The notes below the pieces were generated by a model, which was not told the DNA's origin, searched no databases, and saw nothing but the letters and a program-made list of their open reading frames with translations. From assembly GCA_040387375.1 (NCBI GenBank), contig JAZKDW010000060.1, positions 1 to 22,173 on the forward strand: a stretch of 22,173 nucleotides of DNA, written 5' to 3'. A program made the translations under genes and the position numbers. The DNA is from JAZKDW01 sp040387375. Lineage in GTDB: Bacteria > Pseudomonadota > Gammaproteobacteria > Burkholderiales > Burkholderiaceae_D. Numbering within the stretch: the stretch's first letter is position 1; every line of letters begins with the position of its first letter. Below, one piece after another: positions 15,528-22,173 of the stretch.

Positions 15528-15565
15528 GATTTTCTCCTGATGGCTGAATGATTAAGCTGTTTTTT

Positions 15566-16207
15566 TCACAGCGGATTTTCTTGCGGGTCTGTCGGTGAAC
15601 TGCGGTAGCTTTCAATGAGGCGCTCGAAGCCGATCTGCGCCCGATCGACGCTGCCCGGCCGGTTCAGGAAACGGGCGTCGTGATGCAGCGCCAGAATCAA
15701 GCCGTACATTTCAAATACCAATTGCTGCGGATCGGTGCCGGCGCGCAGATGCCCCAGTTCGGTGGCCTGCCCGACACAACGCAATAACGCACTTTGCCAC
15801 GCGCGCACCATGCCAACCAATTCTTCCCGTATCGCGCCGGGCCGGTCATCGTATTCAACCGCACCGCTGATGTAGATGCAGCCAGAGGCGATTTCAACTG
15901 TCACCCGTTTGACCCAGCGGGCGAACATGCCCTGCAGACGCGGCAGGCCGCGCGGATCTTTCATGCTGGGATAGAAAATTTCCTGCTCAAAGTGGTGGTG
16001 GTAAAGCTTCAGTACCTCGATCTGCAAGTCCTCACGAGAACCGAAGTGGGCGAACACGCCAGATTTGCTCATGTTCATTTTGTCCGCCAGCAAACCGATG
16101 GTCAGTCCCTCCAGCCCATCGCGGCTCGCCAGGCCAAGCGCAACATCAAGGATGGCTGCACGGGTCAGCTCACCTTTGCGCATGAATTTTGGCGCTGTGT
16201 CACTCAT
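15566..16207 (-). CDS. TetR-family transcriptional regulator of the beta-oxidation operon
   Basis: 213-aa regulator with an N-terminal TetR helix-turn-helix: RKGELTRAAILDVALGLASRDGLEGLTIG, then LADKMNMSKSGVFAHFGSREDLQ. The C-terminal two thirds form the ligand/dimer domain. The frame is open to 16288, but the ATG at 16207 is chosen because it gives the usual short N-terminal tail; the longer version would run through the predicted promoter and operator. Its ribosome binding site is weak. It is the first gene of the unit TetR-dehydrogenase-FadN-thiolase and has a palindromic site at its promoter, so I infer acyl-CoA-responsive autorepression of the whole operon, as for PsrA/FadR-like TetR proteins. 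Confidence 0.88.
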   Translation of the reverse strand: MSDTAPKFMRKGELTRAAILDVALGLASRDGLEGLTIGLLADKMNMSKSGVFAHFGSREDLQIEVLKLYHHHFEQEIFYPSMKDPRGLPRLQGMFARWVKRVTVEIASGCIYISGAVEYDDRPGAIREELVGMVRAWQSALLRCVGQATELGHLRAGTDPQQLVFEMYGLILALHHDARFLNRPGSVDRAQIGFERLIESYRSSPTDPQENPL

Positions 16208-16263
16208 GGTAATGGCCACAAAAGTCCCATATGAAAATTGCAAAAACACAAACCGCAGAAGAA

Positions 16264-16305
16264 TACGAACGCTCGTACTATTATGCACCTGATTATAAAA
16301 GTCAA
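16264..16305 (-). promoter_or_regulatory. Promoter and candidate TetR operator of the beta-oxidation operon
   Basis: On the minus strand TTGACT (16305-16300), a 16-bp spacer and TAATAG (16283-16278) form a plausible sigma70 promoter; an alternative -10 TATAAT is at 16297-16292. Directly against the first -10 lies TACGAACGCTCGTA (16264-16277), palindromic at 12 of 14 positions, in the position expected for a repressor site. Binding by the adjacent TetR protein is inferred. Confidence 0.65.
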
Positions 16306-16400
16306 ACAGGAACTTAGAAGGGGGATTCTATTTATGATGTGCGGCGATCACAGCAGCGCCGGATTGCGCGAAATGGCCAAGGGAGGCTAAACCGCCAGCG

Positions 16401-16913
16401 CTATTCCCAGGAAGTTTGATTTTTAGGCAGCGCGTGATTTGGGTCATGGACTTCGATCGAATCCGAAGCAGTCAACGCATCGTTGTATAACACCAGGTTA
16501 GTGCCCCCTGTAAGGACCGACTTGAACATGATTCCCTTGGCGCCCATGGCCAGCACCTGGTCGCCGATAACCCAGGATGGCGGCTCGATGCCGTCATTGA
16601 AACGCATCTTGCGCCAATCGCAGTAAAAGTCCTGCCACAGCGCATTCCATGTATTGGTAAATCCGCCCCGGTAGTCGATAATCGATTCGACCTTGATCAG
16701 ATAACTCACCATCAACGCCGGCGGCATCAGCGCGTCGAGCTGCTTGTACTCGTTCAGGGCTGTTTCCAGTTCCATCGACAGATAAATCGCATTGATGCCC
16801 AGCCGATTTGCGCGACCGCCGTACTTGCCGGCGCCGGCGCCGGATGTCGGGTCAAATGCCCACCTGGGATCATGCACACGATAGGCGACTGTGTCGATCG
16901 CGGTGACGATCAT
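16401..16913 (-). CDS. RES-domain toxin
   Basis: 170-aa RES-domain protein, the toxin half of a Xre-RES (MbcT/ParT-like) type II toxin-antitoxin pair; studied members degrade NAD+ or ADP-ribosylate a target. The domain begins with AYRVHDPRWAF (conserved Arg12), continues with GKYGGRANRLGINAIYLSMELETALNEY (Tyr and Glu of the RES signature near 44-55), and ends with the Thr/Ser-containing GGTNLVLYND near 146-155. The first base of its ATG (16913) overlaps the antitoxin stop as ATGA, implying translational coupling with the antitoxin made first. The domain looks complete and all motifs are in frame, so the toxin is probably active. Coding style is like its neighbours. Confidence 0.9.
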   Translation of the reverse strand: MIVTAIDTVAYRVHDPRWAFDPTSGAGAGKYGGRANRLGINAIYLSMELETALNEYKQLDALMPPALMVSYLIKVESIIDYRGGFTNTWNALWQDFYCDWRKMRFNDGIEPPSWVIGDQVLAMGAKGIMFKSVLTGGTNLVLYNDALTASDSIEVHDPNHALPKNQTSWE

Positions 16914-17308
16914 CCGGTGAACCCAGCCTGGAGCGACTGAATATAACGAATCAACGCTTCGGTGCGCCCCTCGGACACCAGATCGTGCGGTGTCTTGTAG
17001 TCAAAAGCCGGCAGCGGATTGTTCTTGAACCAGAAAATCGCCTTCTCCACGCTACCAGTGATATCGGCAGAGGCGCGCATGACACGCACCGAATCGCGCA
17101 GGTACCCTTGCACGCTCTCGGCATCTGGCGCGCGGCTAATTGTATTGCGATGGACATGCGCCTTCGCCGCCAGCGTCTGCATATCCAGACTCAGCACCTG
17201 CCCAAAGCGCTTGGGGGAGATCGATGCCGTATTAGCGCTGTCGTTAAGAAAGTTCAAAAATCGATCAAAATTTCGCTCGAATACAGGGATTGCTTCGGCA
17301 ATGGCCAT
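16910..17308 (-). CDS. Xre/MbcA/ParS-family antitoxin
   Basis: 132-aa antitoxin. The N-terminal half has a Xre-type helix-turn-helix around SPKRFGQVLSLDMQTLAAKAHVHRNTISR; the C-terminal half is the toxin-binding domain with AIFWFKNNPLPAFDYKTPHDLVSEGRTEALIRYI, the hallmark WF..NPL..F...TP.DLV..GR pattern. Three consecutive ATGs (17314, 17311, 17308) follow GAGAGGA; the last has the best spacing. A GTG at 17332 in the same frame was rejected because it would bypass that site. It overlaps the toxin by 4 bp. The imperfect palindrome at 17339-17353 may be its operator, giving autorepression as is usual for these pairs. Confidence 0.88.
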   Translation of the reverse strand: MAIAEAIPVFERNFDRFLNFLNDSANTASISPKRFGQVLSLDMQTLAAKAHVHRNTISRAPDAESVQGYLRDSVRVMRASADITGSVEKAIFWFKNNPLPAFDYKTPHDLVSEGRTEALIRYIQSLQAGFTG

Positions 17309-17332
17309 CATCATTCCTCTCTTTATGCGCAC

Positions 17333-17377
17333 TATTTTTGCATCATTGTTGCACTTTTTCTGAGCTTATTCAAGTTG
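17333..17377 (-). promoter_or_regulatory. Candidate promoter/operator of the toxin-antitoxin pair
   Basis: On the minus strand TTGAAT, a 17-bp spacer and AACAAT (4 of 6 matches each) make a moderate promoter just upstream of the antitoxin. The imperfect palindrome TGCATCATTGTTGCA (17339-17353) overlaps the -10 region, where autorepression by the Xre antitoxin would be expected. Confidence 0.4.
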
Positions 17378-17386
17378 TTTACCAGG

Positions 17387-17438
17387 CGAATGGCCCGTTC
17401 AAAGCGTTATTGCAACTGCTTCACGCACGTGCCATTCG
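17387..17438. repeat. Inverted repeat (10 of 11 bp) between hslR and the toxin-antitoxin pair
   Basis: CGAATGGCCCG (17387-17397) and CGTGCCATTCG (17428-17438) are inverted copies with one mismatch, separated by 30 bp. They could fold into a long-loop hairpin downstream of hslR or be sites for a dimeric protein. No T-run follows on the minus strand, so it is not a standard terminator. Confidence 0.35.
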
Positions 17439-17511
17439 AACGTTTTGATTACGCTTGCATATTGTTGATCTGCGTGAGCCACGGGGATAGGCGCAAAGTA
17501 GCCGGGCTTGC

Positions 17512-17892
17512 TCAGCTGCTCGATCGATCCATTTGCCTGCGGTCGCGCTTGGTCGGGCGCCCCTTGATTGTGGTGCCCGGCTCGCGGAAATACTTCCTTT
17601 GGTCAGCCTCGGTTTGCCGCCGGGCGATGCTTGTTTCAGTTTCCGCATACAAGGCTTGCGCCGCCGCTGCCGAACCGCGTACATCGGATAATTCGATCAC
17701 CACCACTTGCCACTGGGTAGAACCATTATCGATGTCGACGGTATCGCCAGGCTTGACGTTGCGCGCCGGCTTGACCCGCTCATCATTCAGGCGGACCTTG
17801 CCGCTGTCGACAGCGTCCGTGGCGAGCGTGCGGGTCTTGAAGAAGCGCGCCGCCCATAACCATTTGTCAACCCTAACCGTGCCAGTCACCAT
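17512..17892 (-). CDS. hslR: S4-domain ribosome-associated heat-shock protein Hsp15
   Basis: 126-aa RNA-binding protein of the Hsp15 family, which in E. coli binds 50S subunits carrying a stalled nascent chain after heat shock and helps recycle them. The S4 domain fills the first 60 residues: VRVDKWLWAARFFKTRTLATDAVDSGKVRLNDERVKPARNVKPGD. The C-terminal tail is rich in Arg/Lys (TKRDRRQMDR) as in the family. ATG 17892 is used because GAGG lies 5 nt upstream and the N-terminus then matches the family; the upstream frame to 17928 adds unrelated residues. A promoter TTGATT-N17-TATGCT is possible upstream. It diverges from the ECF sigma gene. Confidence 0.92.
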   Translation of the reverse strand: MVTGTVRVDKWLWAARFFKTRTLATDAVDSGKVRLNDERVKPARNVKPGDTVDIDNGSTQWQVVVIELSDVRGSAAAAQALYAETETSIARRQTEADQRKYFREPGTTIKGRPTKRDRRQMDRSSS

Positions 17893-18023
17893 GTAAACCT
17901 CGTTCCAAAACAGCTTATTGGACAGCATAAGCTTTCAACATCAATCAATCAATCCGTTCATCCTGCCCGGTTTTTTTGAAGTTGCTGCGCACAATTTGTT
18001 GATGAGGTAATCTCCGTGTGTGA

Positions 18024-18665
18024 TTGAATTGTTATTTGGCAGCACCCGCGCGAACTGATGCCCTCTCCCCTTCATATGGATTCAAATTGGCTAATCTTGA
18101 TCCCCAGCAGCTAAAGACCTGGCTTGCCGCCGTTGCGCGCAAGGATACAAAAGCCTTTCGTTTGCTCTACGATGAAACATCGTCGAAACTGTTTGGCTTT
18201 GCGCTGCGTATATTAGTCAAGCGCGAGCTGGCGGAAGAGGTGTTGCAGGAAAGTTTTGTCAATATCTGGAATAACGCCCCCAGCTACCAGGCCAGCCTGG
18301 CCGCGCCGATGACATGGATGACGACCATCGTGCGCAACAAGGCGTTTGACCTGTTGCGGCGCGTCGACCATACGATCGAAATTGACGCGGATACGTTTGA
18401 CAAGGATGTAATGGATGCACTTGAAAGCGCCGATCCCACACCTATCGAAGCCCTGCAGCTGAGCGCGGATTCGAAAGCGCTGGCGCACTGTTTTACCACG
18501 CTCGAGGGCTTGCATCGGCAGGCTATTGCGTTGGCGTTTTATCACGACCTGTCCCATAGCGAAGTTGCGGAACAAATGAAGTTACCGCTGGGTACAGTCA
18601 AGACCTGGGTCCGTCGCGGACTGGAACGCCTGCGTCTTTGCCTGACGAAACTGGAGAGTGCATGA
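18024..18665 (+). CDS. ECF RNA polymerase sigma factor (SigK/RpoE-like)
   Basis: Extracytoplasmic-function sigma factor, up to 213 aa. Region 2 spans about 45-115 (FRLLYDETSSKLFGFALRIL, EEVLQESFVNIW, TWMTTIVRNKAFDLLRR); region 4 spans about 155-208 with a helix-turn-helix LSHSEVAEQMKLPLGTVKTWVRRG. The frame contains no ATG near its start. TTG 18024 is the longest option and has no ribosome binding site; TTG 18087 (starting at LANLDPQQLK, with TGGA upstream) fits the usual family N-terminus better. Its stop overlaps the anti-sigma start as ATGA, so the two proteins are made together. ECF factors of this type normally drive their own operon, but I cannot point to a clear autoregulated promoter. 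Confidence 0.9.
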   Translation: MNCYLAAPARTDALSPSYGFKLANLDPQQLKTWLAAVARKDTKAFRLLYDETSSKLFGFALRILVKRELAEEVLQESFVNIWNNAPSYQASLAAPMTWMTTIVRNKAFDLLRRVDHTIEIDADTFDKDVMDALESADPTPIEALQLSADSKALAHCFTTLEGLHRQAIALAFYHDLSHSEVAEQMKLPLGTVKTWVRRGLERLRLCLTKLESA

Positions 18666-19381
18666 ATATCCGTCATAACGATGCGCTGATTGACAAACTG
18701 GCTGCGGAGTACGTGCTTGGCACGCTCAGAGGCGGCGCACGGCGTCGTTTTGAAACCTGGCTGCGCGACAATGCCGCACTGCGCCGTGCGGTCGCCGAGT
18801 GGGAAGATCGCCTGGTGCCCCTGGCCGAATTTGCACCTGCTGCAAAACCGTCACCGCAAGTATGGCAGTCGATCGCAAAACGGCTGAAACTGACCGACGC
18901 TCGTACCGAGAGCAGCCGTTCCTTCTGGACCTCGTTGCGAGAAGACTTGATGTTCTGGCGCGGTCTGGGCCTGGTATCGACTGCATTGGCAACCATCCTG
19001 GTCGCGGTACTGGCAACCAAACAACCGGAACCGGCCTCGCCACTGACCTCTTACGTTGCGATGCTGGCCGATGACAAGGCGCAGCCGATCGCAATCGTCA
19101 CCGGGGATGCCAAACGCCGTCAACTGGTCGTCAAGATGGTGGCCAGCCAAACGGTAGCCGCCGACAAGAGCCTGGAATTGTGGGCAGTGCCAAAAGAAGG
19201 GCCTCCACGCTCCCTGGGCCTGGTAGCCAGCAATGGCAGCATTACGCTGAACATGCCGGAGAACGCTACGCCGCAGACAGTGCCCGTGCTGGCGGTGACA
19301 CTGGAACCGAAAGGCGGCTCGCCGAAGGCGGATGGCCCGACCGGGCCGGTGGTATTCAAAGGTGCGTGGATTCAGATATAA
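18662..19381 (+). CDS. Membrane anti-sigma factor, RskA type
   Basis: 239-aa partner that should hold the adjacent ECF sigma factor at the inner membrane. The N-terminal cytoplasmic domain (1-95) has the AEYVLGTLRGGARRRFETWL pattern of zinc-free anti-sigma domains; no HxxxCxxC motif is present. One membrane helix covers about 101-119 (GLGLVSTALATILVAVLAT), followed by a periplasmic RskA-type domain with LELWAVPKEGPPRSLG and VTLEPKGGSP. ATG 18662 overlaps the sigma stop codon; a GTG at 18638 in this frame would overlap it by 28 bp and is not needed. Release of the sigma factor, probably by proteolysis, would respond to an envelope signal that cannot be deduced here. Confidence 0.9.
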   Translation: MNIRHNDALIDKLAAEYVLGTLRGGARRRFETWLRDNAALRRAVAEWEDRLVPLAEFAPAAKPSPQVWQSIAKRLKLTDARTESSRSFWTSLREDLMFWRGLGLVSTALATILVAVLATKQPEPASPLTSYVAMLADDKAQPIAIVTGDAKRRQLVVKMVASQTVAADKSLELWAVPKEGPPRSLGLVASNGSITLNMPENATPQTVPVLAVTLEPKGGSPKADGPTGPVVFKGAWIQI

Positions 19382-19393
19382 CGGGCAGTAAGG

Positions 19394-19423
19394 AATGGGA
19401 GAAACAGAAACGCTTCTCCCATT
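19394..19423. terminator. Bidirectional terminator between anti-sigma gene and clsB
   Basis: AATGGGAGAA (19394-19403) and TTCTCCCATT (19414-19423) form a perfect 10-bp stem with a 10-nt loop between two convergent genes. It begins 13 nt after the anti-sigma stop and 3 nt after the clsB stop. The flanks are only moderately T-rich. Confidence 0.75.
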
Positions 19424-19425
19424 TA

Positions 19426-20592
19426 TCATTCAGTATATTTTCCCAGCGTGATCACACGCAGGATGCTTCGGTATAAAAAATAGGCGAAACCATAATAAGC
19501 GCGCCGATGCCACGGGTGGTGCGCAAACTCATCCTGCCTGATCAGGACACCCTCGGCCACACCACGTTCAATATGTTCGCGCAGCGCCCGGACGAACTCG
19601 ACATCCTTGACCACGATGTTTGCCTCCTGATTGACGAACAGGCTGAAGCCATCGTAATTGCTGGAGCCCACCGTCGCCCATTCATCGTCGATCACCGCAA
19701 CCTTGCCGTGCAACTGGGTCTTCTGATACTCGACGACTTTCACACCACTCTTGAGCAGCTTCGGGTAAAACGAATGTGCGACGGCGTCCTGCAGCCGGAA
19801 TTGTCCAACGCCGAGCAACAAGGTCACATCCACACCACGCGCGGCGGCCGACGCCAGCGCGTCGCGCAATTTGCGCCCCGGCGCAAAATACGGATTGGCG
19901 ATCAGGGCGCGCTGACGCGCATGTCCCAGCGCATGCAGAAACGCACGTTCGATGGTGCGGCGATTGCGCAGGTTATCGCGGACCACAAGCGCGGCGACGG
20001 CGGGACCACTGCCGCTCGGAAGGCGTTTCGTGCGCCCTTCCTTGAATTTTTCCCAGCGCGATTGCAAGGCCAGGTTGCCGAGCCGCGCCCATTGCGATTC
20101 GATCTCCCGATGAATCGCCGTTACCAGAGGACCCGTTATCCTGACACCGAAATCCCAGCGCGGGGCCGGCAAGGGCATGGCGCTATTATCGTCGGAGATC
20201 AGATCATCATTGATGTTGAGCCCGCCAAGATAGGCCAGCTTGCCGTCGACCACACACATCTTGCGGTGGGTGCGTGCAACGCCATTCCGGAACCAGGGAT
20301 TAAAGCTGCGGTGCTTGACGCCGGCCTTGGTAAATGCCTCGTGCAGCAGCGTGGATTGCACACGGCCGGTGCCGACCCAGTCGGTAATGACCTTGACTCT
20401 TACCCCGCGGCCCGCCGCGCGCTGCAGCGCCAGCCTGACCTGCTCTGCCGTATCGTCAGCGGCAAAGATGTAGGTTTCCAGGCATATCTCTTTCGTTGCC
20501 GCATCGAACGCTTCCACCAGGCTGGGGAAAAATTCAGCGCCGCAATGCAAAAGATCAATATTGTTTTTGGCGGTATAGGTAAGCGAACGCAT
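19426..20592 (-). CDS. clsB: Cardiolipin synthase B (phospholipase D family)
   Basis: Phospholipase-D-superfamily enzyme that makes cardiolipin from phosphatidylglycerol at the inner membrane. The 388 aa contain two HKD motifs: HRKMCVVD followed by GKLAYLGGLN in the first half, and HGKVAVID followed by WATVGSSN in the second. There are no N-terminal membrane helices, as in ClsB (YbhO) and unlike ClsA; a hydrophobic stretch YYGFAYFLYRSILRVI lies at the C-terminus. It is preceded by the ybhP-like gene on the same strand, the same pairing as ybhP-clsB in E. coli, with a 140-bp gap that contains a TATAAA, so it may also have its own promoter. ATG 20592 has a weak AGGCGGG upstream. Confidence 0.92.
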   Translation of the reverse strand: MRSLTYTAKNNIDLLHCGAEFFPSLVEAFDAATKEICLETYIFAADDTAEQVRLALQRAAGRGVRVKVITDWVGTGRVQSTLLHEAFTKAGVKHRSFNPWFRNGVARTHRKMCVVDGKLAYLGGLNINDDLISDDNSAMPLPAPRWDFGVRITGPLVTAIHREIESQWARLGNLALQSRWEKFKEGRTKRLPSGSGPAVAALVVRDNLRNRRTIERAFLHALGHARQRALIANPYFAPGRKLRDALASAAARGVDVTLLLGVGQFRLQDAVAHSFYPKLLKSGVKVVEYQKTQLHGKVAVIDDEWATVGSSNYDGFSLFVNQEANIVVKDVEFVRALREHIERGVAEGVLIRQDEFAHHPWHRRAYYGFAYFLYRSILRVITLGKYTE

Positions 20593-20732
20593 GAATCTTG
20601 ACCCGCCTGGTTGAAAGTCGCTGTTGCATTATTTTTATAGCGAAGTGATTATCGCGTTATTTTATGCGATGTCGATCGCGCGCACCGGACATGGCCGCCC
20701 GTGCTCGCTATGGCAGTTTTTCAGCAGAATGT

Positions 20733-21527
20733 TTATTTGAGATTCAGCGTCGCCACGATCGGCGCATGATCCGACAAGCGGGCCCACAGCGCGCCATGCA
20801 GCACCTGGGCTGATTCCACGGTAAAACCGCGCACGTAAACCCGGTCCAGCTGCAGAAACGGCATCGCCGCCGGGAAGGTGCGGGCCGGCTGAATCTTGGG
20901 CCCGCGTCCGCTCAGCTGTCGCAGATAACTGCCGAAGCCGCGCCTTGATATATTTTCATCGAAGACTTCACTCACGCCCAGGCCAGAGCGCAGCGCCTCG
21001 CTCAAATGGTTGCCCCAGTCATTAAAATCACCGGCGATGATCACCGGCGCATCGGATGGCGCCGAACTGGCCACCGCACTGATCAGCGCATCGGTCTGTC
21101 GCTTGCGGCTGCCGGCAAACAAACCAAGATGGACCACATAACAATGCACTTCGACTTTCGGCGTCTGCACCACACAGTGCAAGATGCCCCGCGCCTCATA
21201 GGCATGATCGGAGACATCCTGGTTGCGGGAAGAAGCGATCGGAAAATTGCTCAACAGCGCATTGCCGTGATGCCCATGATCATATACGGCGTTAACGCCA
21301 TACGCACAGTGCTGGTCGTCACCCTTCAGGAATTCATGCTGGCTTTGGGATGGCCAATTTGCCGTATGACGCATTGCCAGCAAATCGTGACGTCCCTGTA
21401 CTTCCTGCAAGAACACGACATCCGCTTCCATTGAGGTCAATGCCTGCTTCAGGGCGTGGATCCGCGGACGGCTGCCGAAAGAGGAAACCCCTTTATGAAT
21501 ATTGTAGGTAGCGATGCGAAGTTTCAT
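20733..21527 (-). CDS. ybhP: Endonuclease/exonuclease/phosphatase-family protein, YbhP-like
   Basis: 264-aa metal-dependent hydrolase of the EEP (DNase I-like) fold. Motifs in order: RIATYNIHKG (4-13), VVFLQEVQG with metal-binding Glu (37-45), VVHLGLFAGSR with the catalytic His, IIAGDFNDW (Asp/Asn), and LSDHAPIVATL near the C-terminus. There is no signal peptide. Proteins of this type next to clsB are called YbhP; their substrate is unknown, and phosphoester bonds of phospholipid headgroups or nucleic acid are both possible. It lies 54 bp after nudB and upstream of clsB. ATG 21527 has an AGGA somewhat far (13 nt) upstream. Confidence 0.88.
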   Translation of the reverse strand: MKLRIATYNIHKGVSSFGSRPRIHALKQALTSMEADVVFLQEVQGRHDLLAMRHTANWPSQSQHEFLKGDDQHCAYGVNAVYDHGHHGNALLSNFPIASSRNQDVSDHAYEARGILHCVVQTPKVEVHCYVVHLGLFAGSRKRQTDALISAVASSAPSDAPVIIAGDFNDWGNHLSEALRSGLGVSEVFDENISRRGFGSYLRQLSGRGPKIQPARTFPAAMPFLQLDRVYVRGFTVESAQVLHGALWARLSDHAPIVATLNLK

Positions 21528-21581
21528 AAAAAAGTCTTGTTCCTGCTTTCTATTCGCTGCGCAGTTGCGGAGGGCGAATAT

Positions 21582-22070
21582 TTAATTTACATACTGCGGC
21601 AACTGCAAAATTGCTTCTGCATTCGACGGCGAAAAACACTTGTCGGCGGCCTCGCGATACGGCAGCCACAGATAATGCAGATGCTCGCGCGGAGCCAAGG
21701 TGATAGGTATGTCGCGCGGAACCTGCAAGCCGAAAACATGCTCGGTATTTTTTGTGACGCCTGCGGCATAACGGTGGCGCCATACGGGATAGATATCGTA
21801 AACATTGGAAAGTTGCCAGTCGCGAAGCTTATTTCGTGGCACGACTGTATTTTCAGACACTTTCACTGCGGCTAGCGTATCAGCAACAATGATTCCGGTC
21901 TCTTCCCCGACTTCGCGCATCGCTGTCTCGATCAGCGGCTCGTCCGGAAAATCCTTCGAACCAGTCACGGATTGCCAGAATCCGGGCCGGTCGGCGCGCT
22001 CGATCAGCAGCACGTCAAGAGCGGCGGTATGGATGACAACCAGGACGGATTCCGGAATTTTATGAATCAT
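21582..22070 (-). CDS. nudB: Dihydroneopterin triphosphate diphosphatase (Nudix), NudB
   Basis: Nudix hydrolase removing diphosphate from dihydroneopterin triphosphate in folate synthesis. The 162 aa start MIHKIPESVLVVIHT and include RPGFWQSVTGS, the NudB-typical lead-in to the Nudix box. The box is G-x6-E-x7-REVGEETGI, with one residue more than the usual G-x5-E; the spacing after E is normal. ATG 22070 is preferred over the in-frame GTG at 22100 because that GTG lies inside a terminator-like hairpin. Its ribosome binding site (GAAGCG) is weak. In many proteobacteria nudB follows aspS, which may lie beyond the right edge. Confidence 0.9.
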   Translation of the reverse strand: MIHKIPESVLVVIHTAALDVLLIERADRPGFWQSVTGSKDFPDEPLIETAMREVGEETGIIVADTLAAVKVSENTVVPRNKLRDWQLSNVYDIYPVWRHRYAAGVTKNTEHVFGLQVPRDIPITLAPREHLHYLWLPYREAADKCFSPSNAEAILQLPQYVN

Positions 22071-22086
22071 GAACGCTTCAAAAGAC

Positions 22087-22110
22087 AAAGGCGCAGTCAC
22101 CTGCGCCTTT
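22087..22110 (-). terminator. Intrinsic terminator upstream of nudB
   Basis: AAAGGCGCAG (22087-22096) and CTGCGCCTTT (22101-22110) form a perfect 10-bp stem with a TCAC/GTGA tetraloop. On the minus strand it is followed by TTTGTCTTTTG. It would end a transcript entering from a gene to the right, so nudB should have its own start of transcription or depend on read-through. Confidence 0.75.
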
Positions 22111-22122
22111 GATTATGCCTTA

Positions 22123-22173
22123 GAGCCTATCCCAGTAGGGCGAGTCAGTTGTGGCGGAGGTGATTTGCGTTCG
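22123..22173. mobile_element. Possible insertion-sequence terminus at right edge
   Basis: From 22123 the sequence begins GAGCCTATCCCAGTAGGG directly after a TA, which resembles the terminal inverted repeat and TA target of some IS5-family elements. It follows the terminator hairpin immediately, a common landing place. Only 51 bp are visible and the other end is outside, so this is a suggestion only; a minus-strand coding tail ending in TAA at 22122-22120 is an alternative. Confidence 0.3.

Noticed and set aside
17939..17955. Short tandem TCAA repeat (about four copies) between hslR and the ECF sigma gene
   Set aside because: Too few copies to suggest phase variation, and it falls outside both coding regions.
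19507..20601. 364-codon open frame on the plus strand opposite clsB
   Set aside because: The minus strand encodes two intact HKD motifs; the plus-strand translation resembles nothing and lacks a ribosome binding site.
22071..22100. GTG start of nudB at 22100
   Set aside because: It lies in the loop of a terminator-like hairpin and adds residues foreign to NudB; the ATG at 22070 gives the family N-terminus.

Overview
The window reads as chromosomal DNA of a betaproteobacterium, most likely of the Burkholderiales (Oxalobacteraceae/Herminiimonas-like). This is inferred from gene content and protein style: an mraZ-rsmH start of the dcw cluster next to rnpB, a Pseudomonas/Burkholderia-type isocitrate lyase, a TetR-controlled beta-oxidation operon, a clsB-ybhP pair and a NudB with the betaproteobacterial Nudix spacing. 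No 16S rRNA or other lineage marker is present, so the genus is a guess. Nearly everything is on the minus strand; only the ECF sigma/anti-sigma pair is on the plus strand.

Right to left, which is the direction of transcription for most genes: nudB, a ybhP-like phosphatase/nuclease and cardiolipin synthase clsB (22.1-19.4 kb) form a membrane and housekeeping block. A plus-strand ECF sigma factor translationally coupled to its membrane-bound RskA-type anti-sigma (18.0-19.4 kb) converges on clsB across a shared terminator hairpin. Then come hslR (Hsp15), an Xre/MbcA/ParS-RES toxin-antitoxin pair with an ATGA overlap, and a TetR regulator followed by acyl-CoA dehydrogenase, FadN-type hydroxyacyl-CoA dehydrogenase/enoyl-CoA hydratase and thiolase, closed by a strong terminator. 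A separate crotonase follows whose active site matches a delta3,delta2-enoyl-CoA isomerase rather than a hydratase. Isocitrate lyase (aceA) comes next, a logical partner because acetyl-CoA from beta-oxidation needs the glyoxylate shunt.

From 6.8 to 4.5 kb lies rtcB-rtcA (RNA ligase and RNA 3'-phosphate cyclase), then a CsbD-family stress protein, a ribbon-helix-helix regulator with a very clear promoter/palindrome, and a PHB-depolymerase-family esterase. The esterase's last 14 codons and stop codon are also the first 45 nt of the RNase P RNA gene rnpB, whose -10 box lies inside the esterase gene. The left end holds mraZ, with a four-box 10-bp-period MraZ operator upstream, and the 5' part of rsmH, cut by the window edge.

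I see no CRISPR array, tRNA, rRNA or prophage. The features most worth a second look are the rnpB/esterase overlap, the RHH promoter-operator, the TetR operator, the palindrome upstream of aceA, the isomerase-type crotonase, and a 43-codon mini-ORF interrupted at an A_AAA_AAC heptamer. A short sequence at the right edge may be the end of an insertion sequence.
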